A stretch of 16,010 nucleotides of DNA from an uncultured Bacilli bacterium (GCA_947591175.1 CANQDB010000021.1:1-16010), one strand, 5' to 3'. Counted from the first letter of the stretch, positions 1-7,376 are shown. The notes: a model not told the origin generated them from the sequence alone. Program-made: numbers and translations.

Positions 1-1
1 T

Positions 2-1471
2 GCAATAAATCCAGTAAATGATAAAAAGATTCCTATTTGGATTTCGGATTACGTTTTAGCAAGTTATGGAACAGGAGCTATTATGGCGGTTCCTGCCCAC
101 GATGAAAGAGACTACGAGTTTGCTAAAAAGTTCGATTTACCGATTATTCCAGTTATCGAAGGTGGAGATGTTTCGAAAGAAGCCTATGTGGGAGATGGAA
201 TGCATATTAATTCTTCATTTTTGGATGGATTAAATAAAGAGGATGCCATTAATAAAATGATTGAATGGTTGAAAGAAAATAAAGTAGGAGAGGCCAAGGT
301 TCAATATAAGTTACGGGAATGGATTTTTGCAAGACAACGTTATTGGGGTGAACCTATTCCAATTATTCATATGGAAGATGGCACGATGCGTACAGTCGAT
401 ATCGATGAGTTACCTCTAGAGTTACCTGAGACTGATAACTATCAACCAAGTCCTACAGGAGAAAGTCCACTTTCACATTGCAAGGACTTCTTAGAAGTTG
501 AAATCGATGGTATGAAAGGCACAAGAGAAACCAATACAATGCCACAATGGGCTGGCTCTTGTTGGTATTATTTGAGATATATCGATCCACATAACGATAA
601 AGAGTTGTGTGACCATAAATTACTTGAACACTGGTTACCAGTTGATTTATATGTAGGAGGGGCAGAACACGCTGTACTTCACTTGTTATATGCGAGATTC
701 TGGCATAAAGTGTTATACGATTGTGGAGTCGTGCCTACTAAAGAACCATTCCAAAAATTATTCCATCAAGGTATGATTTTAGGATCAAACGGCGAAAAGA
801 TGAGTAAGTCTCGGGGTAACGTCGTTAATCCGGATGAAATGGTGCAAAATTATGGAGCGGATGCTCTTCGTATGTACGAGATGTTTATGGGACCACTTTC
901 GGCTAGTAAACCATGGGACCCTAATGGTATAGAAGGTAGTAAACGTTTTATCGATAGGGTTTATCGGATGTTTGAAAGTATTCCGTTAGTCGATAAAGAT
1001 AACGAAGTAGTGGAAAAAGTATATCATCAGACGATTAAGAAGGTTACCGAAGACTATGATTCACTTAGTTTCAATACGGCTATTAGCCAATTGATGGTGT
1101 TTGTTAACACTATTTATAAGGAAAATGAGTTTCCAAAGAAATATGCAGATGGCTTTGTGCAAGTCTTAAATCCAGTGGCACCACATTTAACAGAAGAAAT
1201 CTGGCACGAAGTATTACATCACAATGAAGACCTTGCTTATAGTACTTGGCCTACGTATGACGAAAGTAAGTTAGTAGAAGATACTAAGGATATCGCCGTA
1301 CAAGTTAATGGTAAAGTAAGAGCCACGATTACGGTTCATGTCGACGATAGTGATGAAGAAATCGAGAAGAAAGCAATGGATGCTAGCAATGTTCAAAGAC
1401 ACATCGAGGGTAAAGAAATCGTTAAGGTTATCGTTATCAAAGGCAGAATCGTTAACATCGTCGTAAGATAA
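2..1471 (+). CDS. leuS: Leucyl-tRNA synthetase, C-terminal part (5' end outside window)
   Basis: Class I synthetase that charges tRNA-Leu with leucine in the cytoplasm. The reading frame is already open at base 2, so the N terminus and HIGH motif lie upstream; 489 residues are visible of a family that is usually about 800 long. The fragment begins in the end of the CP1 editing domain (GTGAIMAVPAHDERDYEFA, about residues 24-42). It continues through the catalytic core, with WAGSCWYYLRY and the VDLYVGGAEHAVLHLLYARF segment, and reaches the KMSKS loop exactly (KMSKSRGN, bases 797-820). An anticodon-binding helical domain follows, then the C-terminal NGKVRATITV module typical of bacterial LeuRS. 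The gene ends in TAA just before a strong hairpin terminator. Identity is certain; the only irregularity is truncation by the window edge. Confidence 0.98.
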   Translation, partial: AINPVNDKKIPIWISDYVLASYGTGAIMAVPAHDERDYEFAKKFDLPIIPVIEGGDVSKEAYVGDGMHINSSFLDGLNKEDAINKMIEWLKENKVGEAKVQYKLREWIFARQRYWGEPIPIIHMEDGTMRTVDIDELPLELPETDNYQPSPTGESPLSHCKDFLEVEIDGMKGTRETNTMPQWAGSCWYYLRYIDPHNDKELCDHKLLEHWLPVDLYVGGAEHAVLHLLYARFWHKVLYDCGVVPTKEPFQKLFHQGMILGSNGEKMSKSRGNVVNPDEMVQNYGADALRMYEMFMGPLSASKPWDPNGIEGSKRFIDRVYRMFESIPLVDKDNEVVEKVYHQTIKKVTEDYDSLSFNTAISQLMVFVNTIYKENEFPKKYADGFVQVLNPVAPHLTEEIWHEVLHHNEDLAYSTWPTYDESKLVEDTKDIAVQVNGKVRATITVHVDDSDEEIEKKAMDASNVQRHIEGKEIVKVIVIKGRIVNIVVR

Positions 1472-1479
1472 AAGTTTTT

Positions 1480-1510
1480 AAAAAAGTGTTTTTCGACACT
1501 TTTTTTGTTT
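1480..1510 (+). terminator. Rho-independent terminator of leuS
   Basis: A perfect 10-bp stem (AAAAAAGTGT at 1480-1489 with ACACTTTTTT at 1496-1505), a 6-base loop and a continuing T tract. It starts 9 bases after the leuS stop codon. Its A/T-rich lower stem could make termination incomplete, so some read-through into the next small gene is possible. Confidence 0.9.
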
Positions 1511-1511
1511 T

Positions 1512-1544
1512 GGAGGTGCTAATTTGGGGTTGGTGATAATATGA
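1512..1544 (+). promoter_or_regulatory. Strong SD plus possible six-codon leader frame overlapping the Cse60-family start
   Basis: GGAGG at 1512-1516 is seven bases upstream of a TTG (1524). From there TTG GGG TTG GTG ATA ATA TGA reads as a six-codon frame whose TGA (1542-1544) overlaps the ATG at 1541 in an ATGA arrangement. No start codon in the Cse60 frame fits this SD. Whether the frame is translated, giving coupled translation, is inference. Confidence 0.4.
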
Positions 1545-1735
1545 AAGTTAAATTGTTTGATGAAGCCCATGAAAAGGACTTAGAAGTTGCCATTAACGAC
1601 TTTTTAGAAGAGGAAGATAATATCGATGTTATCGATATCAAGTTCGATGTCAGTTGTGCCATGTTTGGTGAAGAACAAATCTTTTGTTTTTCGGCAATGG
1701 TTATTTATACAAAGGCCAAGAAAAAGTCTTGTTAA
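1541..1735 (+). CDS. Cse60-family small protein
   Basis: A 64-residue acidic protein matching the Cse60 family of Bacilli: it starts MKVKLFDEAHEKDLEVAINDF, has the central IDVIDIKFDV strand, and ends with the characteristic EEQIFCFSAMVIY block. In Bacillus subtilis cse60 is a sporulation gene under SigE, but the biochemical role is unknown and family members also occur outside clear spore formers, so the name does not prove sporulation here. The ATG is preceded by GGTGAT three bases away, an extended anti-Shine-Dalgarno match. A stronger GGAGGTG lies further upstream (1512-1518) and would serve a TTG-started six-codon frame that ends in TGA overlapping this ATG. No clear promoter is seen between the leuS terminator and the start, so expression may depend on leuS read-through. 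Confidence 0.8.
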   Translation: MKVKLFDEAHEKDLEVAINDFLEEEDNIDVIDIKFDVSCAMFGEEQIFCFSAMVIYTKAKKKSC

Positions 1736-1742
1736 AAAAAAC

Positions 1743-1771
1743 TTGCAATTTTTAAAGAAGTGTGTTATAAT
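1743..1771 (+). promoter_or_regulatory. SigA-type promoter of the 241-aa orphan gene
   Basis: TTGCAA (1743-1748), a 17-bp spacer and TATAAT (1766-1771), with an extended TGT immediately before the -10. It lies 29 bases before the ATG at 1800, leaving a short leader that contains the GAAGGGGG ribosome binding site. It also shows that an in-frame ATG at 1626, upstream of the promoter, is not the start. Confidence 0.85.
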
Positions 1772-1799
1772 AGGCACGTATTTTGAAGGGGGTTATAAA

Positions 1800-2525
1800 A
1801 TGGTTTACTTAGATTCAAAACACTGGGATTATGATCAGTATCATAATTTGAATAAAATTATTAGTTTTTTACCTATGGGAATCGCAAGTACCAATATTTT
1901 ATTAACAGACTTAACGACTGGGTTACGTGATTTTGATTTGAAAGAAGTCATCGATCGTGACCAAAGAGGTTCTACAAAGTTGATTGGTAGATGTGGTGAT
2001 ACTAATGTTGAAATTACTAAACCATCTTTATCAGATATTAAAATTGTTTCAACTAATAGAGTAACTAACCAACGTACAGAAGCAATGATTTCGAATAATC
2101 ATGGTCAAACATTCTGTCTATTTAAAGGTATTCTATCTGATGTTAATCACTTACATATCGTAAGACAAGCCTTTAATGTATCTTGTGGGGATTTTGGTAC
2201 TGAACATATCACAGGTTATGCAGTTTCTCATGAAGTATACGAACAAGAGACACTTCGTATTTCAGGAATTGATTATCGTCAAGAAGATATCAGTGACTAC
2301 TTAGGTAAATTATGGAGAACTAATGCACCAAAATTAGAAGACGTCGAGTTATCAGCTAAGATGATTTATAGTTCCAAGGAACCTTTAGGTAGAGCAAGTG
2401 GTGTCTATGAGGTTAAGTTAAATGAAGAACCTTTACCATTTACTGTAGCTAGTTATACCGATGAAGTAATGCATGACTTAGATGAACTTGTCTTTCATGA
2501 TAAGCCAGTTATCTATCATAAATAA
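1800..2525 (+). CDS. Unrecognised 241-aa protein
   Basis: I do not recognise this family. The 241-residue product (starts MVYLDSKHWDYDQYHNLNK) has no signal peptide, no evident transmembrane segment and no nucleotide-binding motif, so it is probably cytoplasmic. The sequence alternates short hydrophobic strands with polar turns (for example GRCGDTNVEITKPSLSDIKI and GVYEVKLNEEPLPFTVASYT), suggesting a mainly beta or alpha/beta fold. It contains three cysteines and many His/Asp residues, without an obvious metal motif. The start is fixed by GAAGGGGG seven bases upstream and a consensus extended -10 promoter; an in-frame ATG 174 bases further up would lie inside the preceding gene and upstream of the promoter. 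It is monocistronic, with its own terminator. The strong promoter and SD suggest high expression. Codon use resembles the neighbours, so transfer is not indicated. Confidence 0.85.
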   Translation: MVYLDSKHWDYDQYHNLNKIISFLPMGIASTNILLTDLTTGLRDFDLKEVIDRDQRGSTKLIGRCGDTNVEITKPSLSDIKIVSTNRVTNQRTEAMISNNHGQTFCLFKGILSDVNHLHIVRQAFNVSCGDFGTEHITGYAVSHEVYEQETLRISGIDYRQEDISDYLGKLWRTNAPKLEDVELSAKMIYSSKEPLGRASGVYEVKLNEEPLPFTVASYTDEVMHDLDELVFHDKPVIYHK

Positions 2526-2550
2526 GGGGATTATTCCTCTTTTTCTTTTC
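2524..2550 (+). terminator. Rho-independent terminator after the 241-aa gene
   Basis: Stem AGGGGA (2525-2530) with TCCTCT (2535-2540), one G-T pair, a TTAT loop and a TTTTCTTTT tail. It begins at the stop codon. Confidence 0.75.
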
Positions 2551-2559
2551 TCTAAAAGT

Positions 2560-2588
2560 GTGTCAAAATTTCTAAAATATGGTATCAT
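2560..2588 (+). promoter_or_regulatory. Promoter of the murJ-fem operon
   Basis: GTGTCA (2560-2565, four of six matches to TTGACA), a 17-bp spacer and TATCAT (2583-2588) with an extended TGG just before it. It lies 28 bases before the murJ ATG and follows the preceding terminator directly. Confidence 0.6.
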
Positions 2589-2616
2589 ATAGTAAGAAAT
2601 GATGTGATAAGAGACT

Positions 2617-4245
2617 ATGAAAAAGAATACTTTTGTGCAAGGGGCTTTTATTGCTACTTTGGGAATCGTTTTATGTAAGATTCTTGGAGTCTTGTATGTA
2701 ATTCCTTTTTATGCAGTTATCGGTTCACAAGGTGGAGCCCTCTATGGCTATGCCTATAATATTTATTCGATTTTTTTAAGTATCAGTCAGGCAGGTATTC
2801 CTTTGGCAATTTCGAAAGTTGTAAGTGAATATCAGTCTTTAGGTTATTATAAGTTAAAAGAAAGGGTTTTTAAGATTGCCAAGAAGACTCTTTTGTTGTT
2901 GGGAGTAGTTTGTTTTGTTCTTTTGTTTTTTGGTGCTCCTTTTTTAGCCAAGGTGATTATCGGTTCAGTACAAGGTGGTAATACAGTAGAAGATGTAACT
3001 TTTGTTTTAAGAGTTGTGTCGACTGCTCTATTGGTAGTTCCTATTATGAGTGTTTATCGAGGTTACTTACAAGGTCATAAGTATATCGAGCCGACTTCTA
3101 TTTCGCAGGTATTAGAGCAACTTTTACGAGTATTAATTATCATTATTGGTAGTGTTCTTACGTTAAAGGTCTTTAATTTGTCATTAAGAAGTGCTGTCGG
3201 TGTCAGTGTTTTTGCAGCCACAATTGGAGCCCTTGCTTCGTACTTTTATCTATTTGGAACAGTGAGGAAGAACCGTAAACAACTAGTTAGGAAGACGGAT
3301 GCTATAGTTGAACCAAAGGTTACGGATAACGAGATTTTAAAGAAGATTTTGTTTTATGCTTTTCCTTTTATTATGATAGATATTTTTAAGTCGCTATATA
3401 ATACGGTGGATGTCGTTATGTTGGTGCAAACTTTAGTCCATGGTTTAGGATATACGACTGAGATGGCCGAAAGCATTATGGGGGTTATTTCGACTTGGGG
3501 CTTAAAACTCAATATGATAGTGGTTTCTATTACGACTGGGGTAATGGTAAGCCTTATTCCGAATCTTTCCAGTAGTGTAGTTCGTAAAGACTACGATGAT
3601 ATTAGAAATAAGGTTACTCAGACTTTAGAGATGTTACTTTTCTTGGCAATACCGATGGTTTTCGGGTTATCTTTTCTGGCTGAACCTATTTGGACAGTGT
3701 TCTACGGCCAAGAAGCAAGTCTTTTATATGGCTCAACTGCTTACCAGTACTATGTTTTTGTAGCGCTTGCTATGACTTTATTTACTTCTACTTTAACGAT
3801 AGTCCAAGTCCTTAAAGATTACAAGGTTGTCTTTATCTCTTTACTAGTAGGCTTTTTAACGAAAGTTTTCTTAAATGTGCCATTACTATATGCTTTCCCA
3901 AAGATGGGTTTACCTAGTTATTACGGTAGTATTACCGCAACTCTCTTAGGATATTTAATTCCTAGTTTTATAGCCTTGATTTTTTTGCATCATAAGTATA
4001 AAGTTAATTATGAACAGTCGATTAAGCGATTTATTACAATTTTTGAAGGAACTATTTTAATGCTTGTACCTTTGTATTTACTTAGATTGGTAGTTCCACT
4101 AACGAATTCGAGTAGATTTATAAGTATCGGTATAGTTTTACTTTATGCAGGACTTGGAGCAAGTATTTATTTCTTGTTTATGAAGCATACTAAGGTTATG
4201 GGAAATATATTTGGTACAACTTTAAAAAGGAAAAAGAAAGGTTGA
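2617..4245 (+). CDS. murJ: Lipid II flippase, MurJ/YtgP-type (MOP superfamily)
   Basis: A polytopic membrane protein of 542 residues, almost the length of B. subtilis YtgP (MurJ). It belongs to the polysaccharide-flippase/SpoVB branch of the MOP (MATE-like) superfamily, which moves undecaprenyl-linked precursors, here most likely lipid II, across the cytoplasmic membrane. The N terminus is typical of the family: QGAFIATLGIVLCKILGVLY followed by YNIYSIFLSISQAGIPLAIS. Hydrophobic segments repeat along the whole length, consistent with about 14 helices, and the C terminus is basic (LKRKKKG). The ribosome binding site is weak (GTGATAAG). It overlaps or abuts a Fem-family gene, whose products modify lipid II before flipping, which favours the MurJ role. 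SpoVB or another glycan flippase cannot be excluded from sequence alone, because many Bacilli carry several paralogues. Confidence 0.85.
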   Translation: MKKNTFVQGAFIATLGIVLCKILGVLYVIPFYAVIGSQGGALYGYAYNIYSIFLSISQAGIPLAISKVVSEYQSLGYYKLKERVFKIAKKTLLLLGVVCFVLLFFGAPFLAKVIIGSVQGGNTVEDVTFVLRVVSTALLVVPIMSVYRGYLQGHKYIEPTSISQVLEQLLRVLIIIIGSVLTLKVFNLSLRSAVGVSVFAATIGALASYFYLFGTVRKNRKQLVRKTDAIVEPKVTDNEILKKILFYAFPFIMIDIFKSLYNTVDVVMLVQTLVHGLGYTTEMAESIMGVISTWGLKLNMIVVSITTGVMVSLIPNLSSSVVRKDYDDIRNKVTQTLEMLLFLAIPMVFGLSFLAEPIWTVFYGQEASLLYGSTAYQYYVFVALAMTLFTSTLTIVQVLKDYKVVFISLLVGFLTKVFLNVPLLYAFPKMGLPSYYGSITATLLGYLIPSFIALIFLHHKYKVNYEQSIKRFITIFEGTILMLVPLYLLRLVVPLTNSSRFISIGIVLLYAGLGASIYFLFMKHTKVMGNIFGTTLKRKKKG

Positions 4246-4250
4246 TTAAC

Positions 4251-5498
4251 ATGGAATTTGTAACATTAAATGAAAAGGAGTTTGCAAGTTTTACGAAAAA
4301 ATATCCGCTTTCTAGTTTTATGCAAACGATTGAACTAGGGCATCTAAAAGAACATCAAGGCTTAAAGGTTCACTATGTCGGAGTGCGTGAAGGAAAAAAG
4401 ATTGTGGCTGCTACTCTAATGGAAGAACATCCTTCTATTTTAGGTAAAACTTGGTTTTATGCTCCTCGAGGATTGTTGGTAGATTATCACGATACCCAGT
4501 TACTAACTTTTTTTACAGAAGAATTAAAGAAATATATTAAAGAAAGAAAAGGTTTTCGGTTAATAATTGATCCAAATTATATTTATCGTACTCGTAGTAG
4601 TGAAGGGGATTTAAGAGATCCAGATGATAAAGACGACGAGGCTTTCCAAAATTTAATATCGTTGGGCTACGTTCATTTTGGGTTCAATAAATATCTTGAG
4701 GCTATGCAAGTACGTTATGCCTATCGTTTAAAGTTGGACAAGCCTTACGAGGAAATCAAGAAAACTTTCTCGAAAAGTACGCGTAAGAATATGGATTCAT
4801 GTTATAAAAAAGGATTACGTGTAAGAAAAGGTACAATCGATGATTTACCGATTATGGAAGAACTCTTTGAAAATACGGCTAGGAGAAAGGAATTCTTCTT
4901 TCGTGATTTGGCTTACTATAAAGAAATGTATCAATATATGGGAAATTTAATGACGATTTACATCGCTTATGTCGACCCTAAAACTTATTTAGACTGTGCT
5001 AAAGAACAATTAAAAAACGAAGAGGACAATTATCAAGTGATCTTGAAAAAGATGGAAACAGGTATGGTCGGAGCTAAATTAAAGAGTCAAAAAGAGACTG
5101 GTGAGCATCTTTTGGAAAAGTACAAAGAGGAAGTTAATAAGGCTAAACAATTTAAAAAAGATTATCCTGAAGGAAAATCGATTGGCTGTTTGCTTTCTTT
5201 AAGAAGTGGGAATGAGTATTTAACTTTAACTTCTGGCAGTCTAGCAGAGTATCACTCGTTTACGCCAAAGTATGCTCTATACGATCAACATATTCAAGAT
5301 GCTTATCAAGAAGGCTTCAAAGCTTGTAATTTCTATGGTATAAGTGGTAATTTTACGAAAGAAAACAATCCTTTTTATGGTCTATATGAGTTTAAAAAAG
5401 GATTTGGTGGCGAAGTAATCGAGTATATTGGCCAGTTTACTTTGCCTGTTACAGGTTTCAATAGTGTTTATAATTTCCTTAAGAAATTTAAGAAATGA
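4251..5498 (+). CDS. FemA/FemX/MurM-family lipid II aminoacyltransferase (first copy)
   Basis: A cytoplasmic enzyme of the FemXAB family (415 residues), which transfers an amino acid from aminoacyl-tRNA to the stem-peptide side chain of lipid II to build the cross-bridge. Two GNAT-like subdomains are seen. The first contains SSFMQTIELGHLKEH, then WFYAPRGLLVDYHD; the second ends with FYGISGNFTKENNPFYGLYE and FKKGFGGEVIEYIGQF, all family signatures. A charged helical arm (about residues 244-308, Lys/Glu-rich) corresponds to the tRNA-synthetase-like coiled-coil arm of FemA. A TTG at 4242 is in frame but touches the SD; AAAGG at 4237-4241 is nine bases from the ATG at 4251, which is therefore chosen. 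The gene follows murJ by five bases, so the two are co-transcribed. Which residue is added (Gly, Ala or Ser) cannot be read from sequence. Confidence 0.9.
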   Translation: MEFVTLNEKEFASFTKKYPLSSFMQTIELGHLKEHQGLKVHYVGVREGKKIVAATLMEEHPSILGKTWFYAPRGLLVDYHDTQLLTFFTEELKKYIKERKGFRLIIDPNYIYRTRSSEGDLRDPDDKDDEAFQNLISLGYVHFGFNKYLEAMQVRYAYRLKLDKPYEEIKKTFSKSTRKNMDSCYKKGLRVRKGTIDDLPIMEELFENTARRKEFFFRDLAYYKEMYQYMGNLMTIYIAYVDPKTYLDCAKEQLKNEEDNYQVILKKMETGMVGAKLKSQKETGEHLLEKYKEEVNKAKQFKKDYPEGKSIGCLLSLRSGNEYLTLTSGSLAEYHSFTPKYALYDQHIQDAYQEGFKACNFYGISGNFTKENNPFYGLYEFKKGFGGEVIEYIGQFTLPVTGFNSVYNFLKKFKK

Positions 5499-5519
5499 TA
5501 GTAAAAACCGAATCAATAG

Positions 5520-5548
5520 TTGACAAATTTTTAAAATTATGCTATAAT
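5520..5548 (+). promoter_or_regulatory. Near-perfect SigA promoter of the 152-aa orphan gene
   Basis: TTGACA (5520-5525), a 17-bp spacer and TATAAT (5543-5548), preceded by an extended TGC. Every consensus element is present, making it the strongest promoter in the window. It lies 27 bases before the ATG. Confidence 0.92.
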
Positions 5549-5575
5549 ATGTGCAGTTTTAAGGGGGAATAGGTT

Positions 5576-6034
5576 ATGATGAGAGGTTATGAATCATTTT
5601 CTGTATTTGGACCTTATTTAGTTAGTTCAGATGACTCTATGCGTAAAACAGCTAAAGAATCATTTTTGAGTACCGTTGGTATCGATAGTCAAAAAGATCC
5701 ACGTTTTTATCAAGATGTTGAAAGATTCTTTGATGACTTTTCAAATGCAGCTTTAGCTAATAACTATGTTGATAATAAATTGGAATTTTCGATTTCTGAT
5801 GCTCCACGTAGTTGTTTATTAGAGTGGTCAAATGAATACTTTGTCGGAACGATTACAGTTAATGATCATTTTGATTTTATCATTCAATATGAAGATGCTT
5901 ATAAAAGATTATCTAAACGTGTTTTTCCAAGTAGAAAGATAGCTTTAGATGCAGTTACTCAACGTGATCCATTCTATAAAGAAAATGGAAATAAGTATCC
6001 GTTCCATGGTAAAGTAAAGAAATTCCAATATTAA
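5576..6034 (+). CDS. Unrecognised 152-aa protein, probably highly expressed
   Basis: I do not recognise this family. The product has 152 residues, begins MMRGYESFSVFGPYLVSSDD, and has no signal peptide or transmembrane segment. It is rich in aromatic residues and charged, with a helical N-terminal half (DPRFYQDVERFFDDFSNAAL), a central strand-like part (EYFVGTITVNDHFDFIIQYE) and a basic tail (HGKVKKFQY). No catalytic motif is evident. The start is set by AAGGGGG at 5561-5567, eight bases before the first of two tandem ATG codons. It has a full-consensus promoter, a strong SD and its own bidirectional terminator, the same transcriptional design as the 241-aa gene at 1800. It lies between two convergent Fem-family genes, but nothing in its sequence links it to peptidoglycan. 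Confidence 0.85.
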   Translation: MMRGYESFSVFGPYLVSSDDSMRKTAKESFLSTVGIDSQKDPRFYQDVERFFDDFSNAALANNYVDNKLEFSISDAPRSCLLEWSNEYFVGTITVNDHFDFIIQYEDAYKRLSKRVFPSRKIALDAVTQRDPFYKENGNKYPFHGKVKKFQY

Positions 6035-6072
6035 AAAAGGGAAACTATTTGATTTGGTTTTCCTTTTTTCTT
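6033..6072. terminator. Bidirectional terminator between convergent genes
   Basis: A 13-bp stem with one G-T pair (AAAAAAGGGAAAC at 6033-6045, GTTTTCCTTTTTT at 6057-6069) and an 11-base loop. Read on the plus strand it ends the 152-aa gene; the A run at 6033-6038 supplies the U tail for the minus-strand fem gene. The stop codon of that gene lies at the stem-loop junction. Confidence 0.88.
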
Positions 6073-7331
6073 TGTAATCTTTTTCTTTTTATATTGCGGT
6101 AGATGGGAATTAACTTTTGGAAGATAAAATACATAAAGCGATTAGTAACTAAATCAAATTCCCCAATAAATTCGGTATATTCTCCGCCTAAACGTTTCTT
6201 AAATAAGTGAATGCCATAAATTGGATTATCTTTTTTAGGGTCACCGGTTGTGCCAAAGAAATCGATTAGTTCGTAACCTTCTTCTTTGGCATCTTTAATT
6301 ATTTCGTAATAGATTAAGTAGTTGGCATTTAGTTCTCTTAAAAGAGTGTGATTTCCGCCATGAACAGTCCAGACTTTATTACCGTATTTGGCTGTTAGAA
6401 TGGATGATAAGACAAGATTATCCTCTTCTATTTCTTTAATTTGTTGCCATTCTTTTTCTTTTTTAGTTAATTGGTTCACTAGTTCTTGTTTTTTGTTTTG
6501 ATTTTTAGTATCTTCTTTACCTTCGTAAGTTTTAATTTTATCTTTTAAGTCTTTGATGAGAGTTTTATACTCTTTTTTTAGTTCCTTGATGTCGATTGTT
6601 ACTTCGTATAAGTCACTTTGGTTATTTTTATGAAGCATTTCGTAAAATGATGCATAATAGGATTTATTGTGATAGAGGACTCCTTCTCTTTTAGAGGTTT
6701 CTATCATCGTTAAATAAAAGTCATCGATCGAGGCTTCCTCGTTTTTTAAGAGTTTTAAGTGATAAGGATTACCTCGTTTAATAATTTTTTTAGTCGTCTG
6801 ATGAAAATGCTCATTAATGTCTTCTAAACTTTGCGTTAAATCTAGTCTAAAGGTATAACGAGGTTCACTATTTTCAAAGTTTTTGTTGAATCCAAAATGC
6901 CTATAGCCTAACTCTTTTAATTTATCGACAAGGGCGTAATGGCTTTTGTTAGTTTCGATAATGTTTCCTTCACTATCTAAGTCTTGTAATTTAATATCAG
7001 GATCAATTTTAATAAAGATAGCTTTTTGCTCCTTGGCATACTTTCTTAATTCTTGTGTGAAGGCTTCTAGTAGTTCGAAGTTATCGAAATCCATTACATA
7101 ACCACGAGGGGCATAGAAATAACTGTAACCGAACTTTAATTTCTTTTGTAAAAGAAGAGCGGCAGCTACTAAATTGTTATTATCATCAACTAGACCAACA
7201 TAGTGTGGAATGCGATTGTTATTTTTTTCGGAAAAATCACCCCAAGTTGAACTTTGAAGAAAGTGACTTTTGGGATTCTTAGAGACAAACTTTTCATATT
7301 TTTTACGGTCGATATTGGTTATGAATTGCAT
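6045..7331 (-). CDS. FemA/FemX/MurM-family lipid II aminoacyltransferase (second copy)
   Basis: A second FemXAB-family enzyme of 428 residues, paralogous to the one at 4251. It shares SHFLQSSTWGDFSE near the N terminus, YFYAPRGYVMDFDN (residues 71-84), GYRHFGFNKNFE, and the C-terminal block FFGTTGDPKKDNPIYGIHLF with KKRLGGEYTEFIGEF. Its helical arm (about residues 247-303) is very rich in Lys and Glu and is strongly predicted coiled coil. The C terminus is basic (NIKRKRLQRKKENQIK), which may bind membrane or tRNA. AAGGTGAT lies five bases before the ATG. The gene is 45 bases downstream of the ABC-F gene and has a possible promoter of its own. Family knowledge suggests sequential enzymes, each adding one bridge residue; this is inference. 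Confidence 0.9.
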   Translation of the reverse strand: MQFITNIDRKKYEKFVSKNPKSHFLQSSTWGDFSEKNNNRIPHYVGLVDDNNNLVAAALLLQKKLKFGYSYFYAPRGYVMDFDNFELLEAFTQELRKYAKEQKAIFIKIDPDIKLQDLDSEGNIIETNKSHYALVDKLKELGYRHFGFNKNFENSEPRYTFRLDLTQSLEDINEHFHQTTKKIIKRGNPYHLKLLKNEEASIDDFYLTMIETSKREGVLYHNKSYYASFYEMLHKNNQSDLYEVTIDIKELKKEYKTLIKDLKDKIKTYEGKEDTKNQNKKQELVNQLTKKEKEWQQIKEIEEDNLVLSSILTAKYGNKVWTVHGGNHTLLRELNANYLIYYEIIKDAKEEGYELIDFFGTTGDPKKDNPIYGIHLFKKRLGGEYTEFIGEFDLVTNRFMYFIFQKLIPIYRNIKRKRLQRKKENQIK

Positions 7332-7353
7332 CGTATCACCTTACCTACTTTTT

Positions 7354-7362
7354 AGTATAACA
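7354..7362 (-). promoter_or_regulatory. Possible extended -10 promoter of the second fem gene
   Basis: On the minus strand TGTTATACT gives an extended -10 about 22 bases before the ATG. At 17 bp upstream there is no recognisable -35 box, so this is a weak call; the gene may also be read through from the ABC-F gene. Confidence 0.4.
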
Positions 7363-7376
7363 CAAAATGCTTAAAA

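Noticed and set aside
1626..1799. 58-residue N-terminal extension of the 241-aa protein from an ATG at 1626
   Set aside because: It lies inside the preceding gene in another frame and upstream of a consensus promoter; the ATG at 1800 has an excellent SD.
4242..4250. TTG start for the first fem gene
   Set aside because: It directly touches the SD AAAGG; the ATG at 4251 has proper spacing.
4243..5498. Mycoplasma-type code (TGA as Trp)
   Set aside because: The murJ and first fem genes end naturally at TGA, family lengths fit, and Trp positions in the synthetases are TGG.
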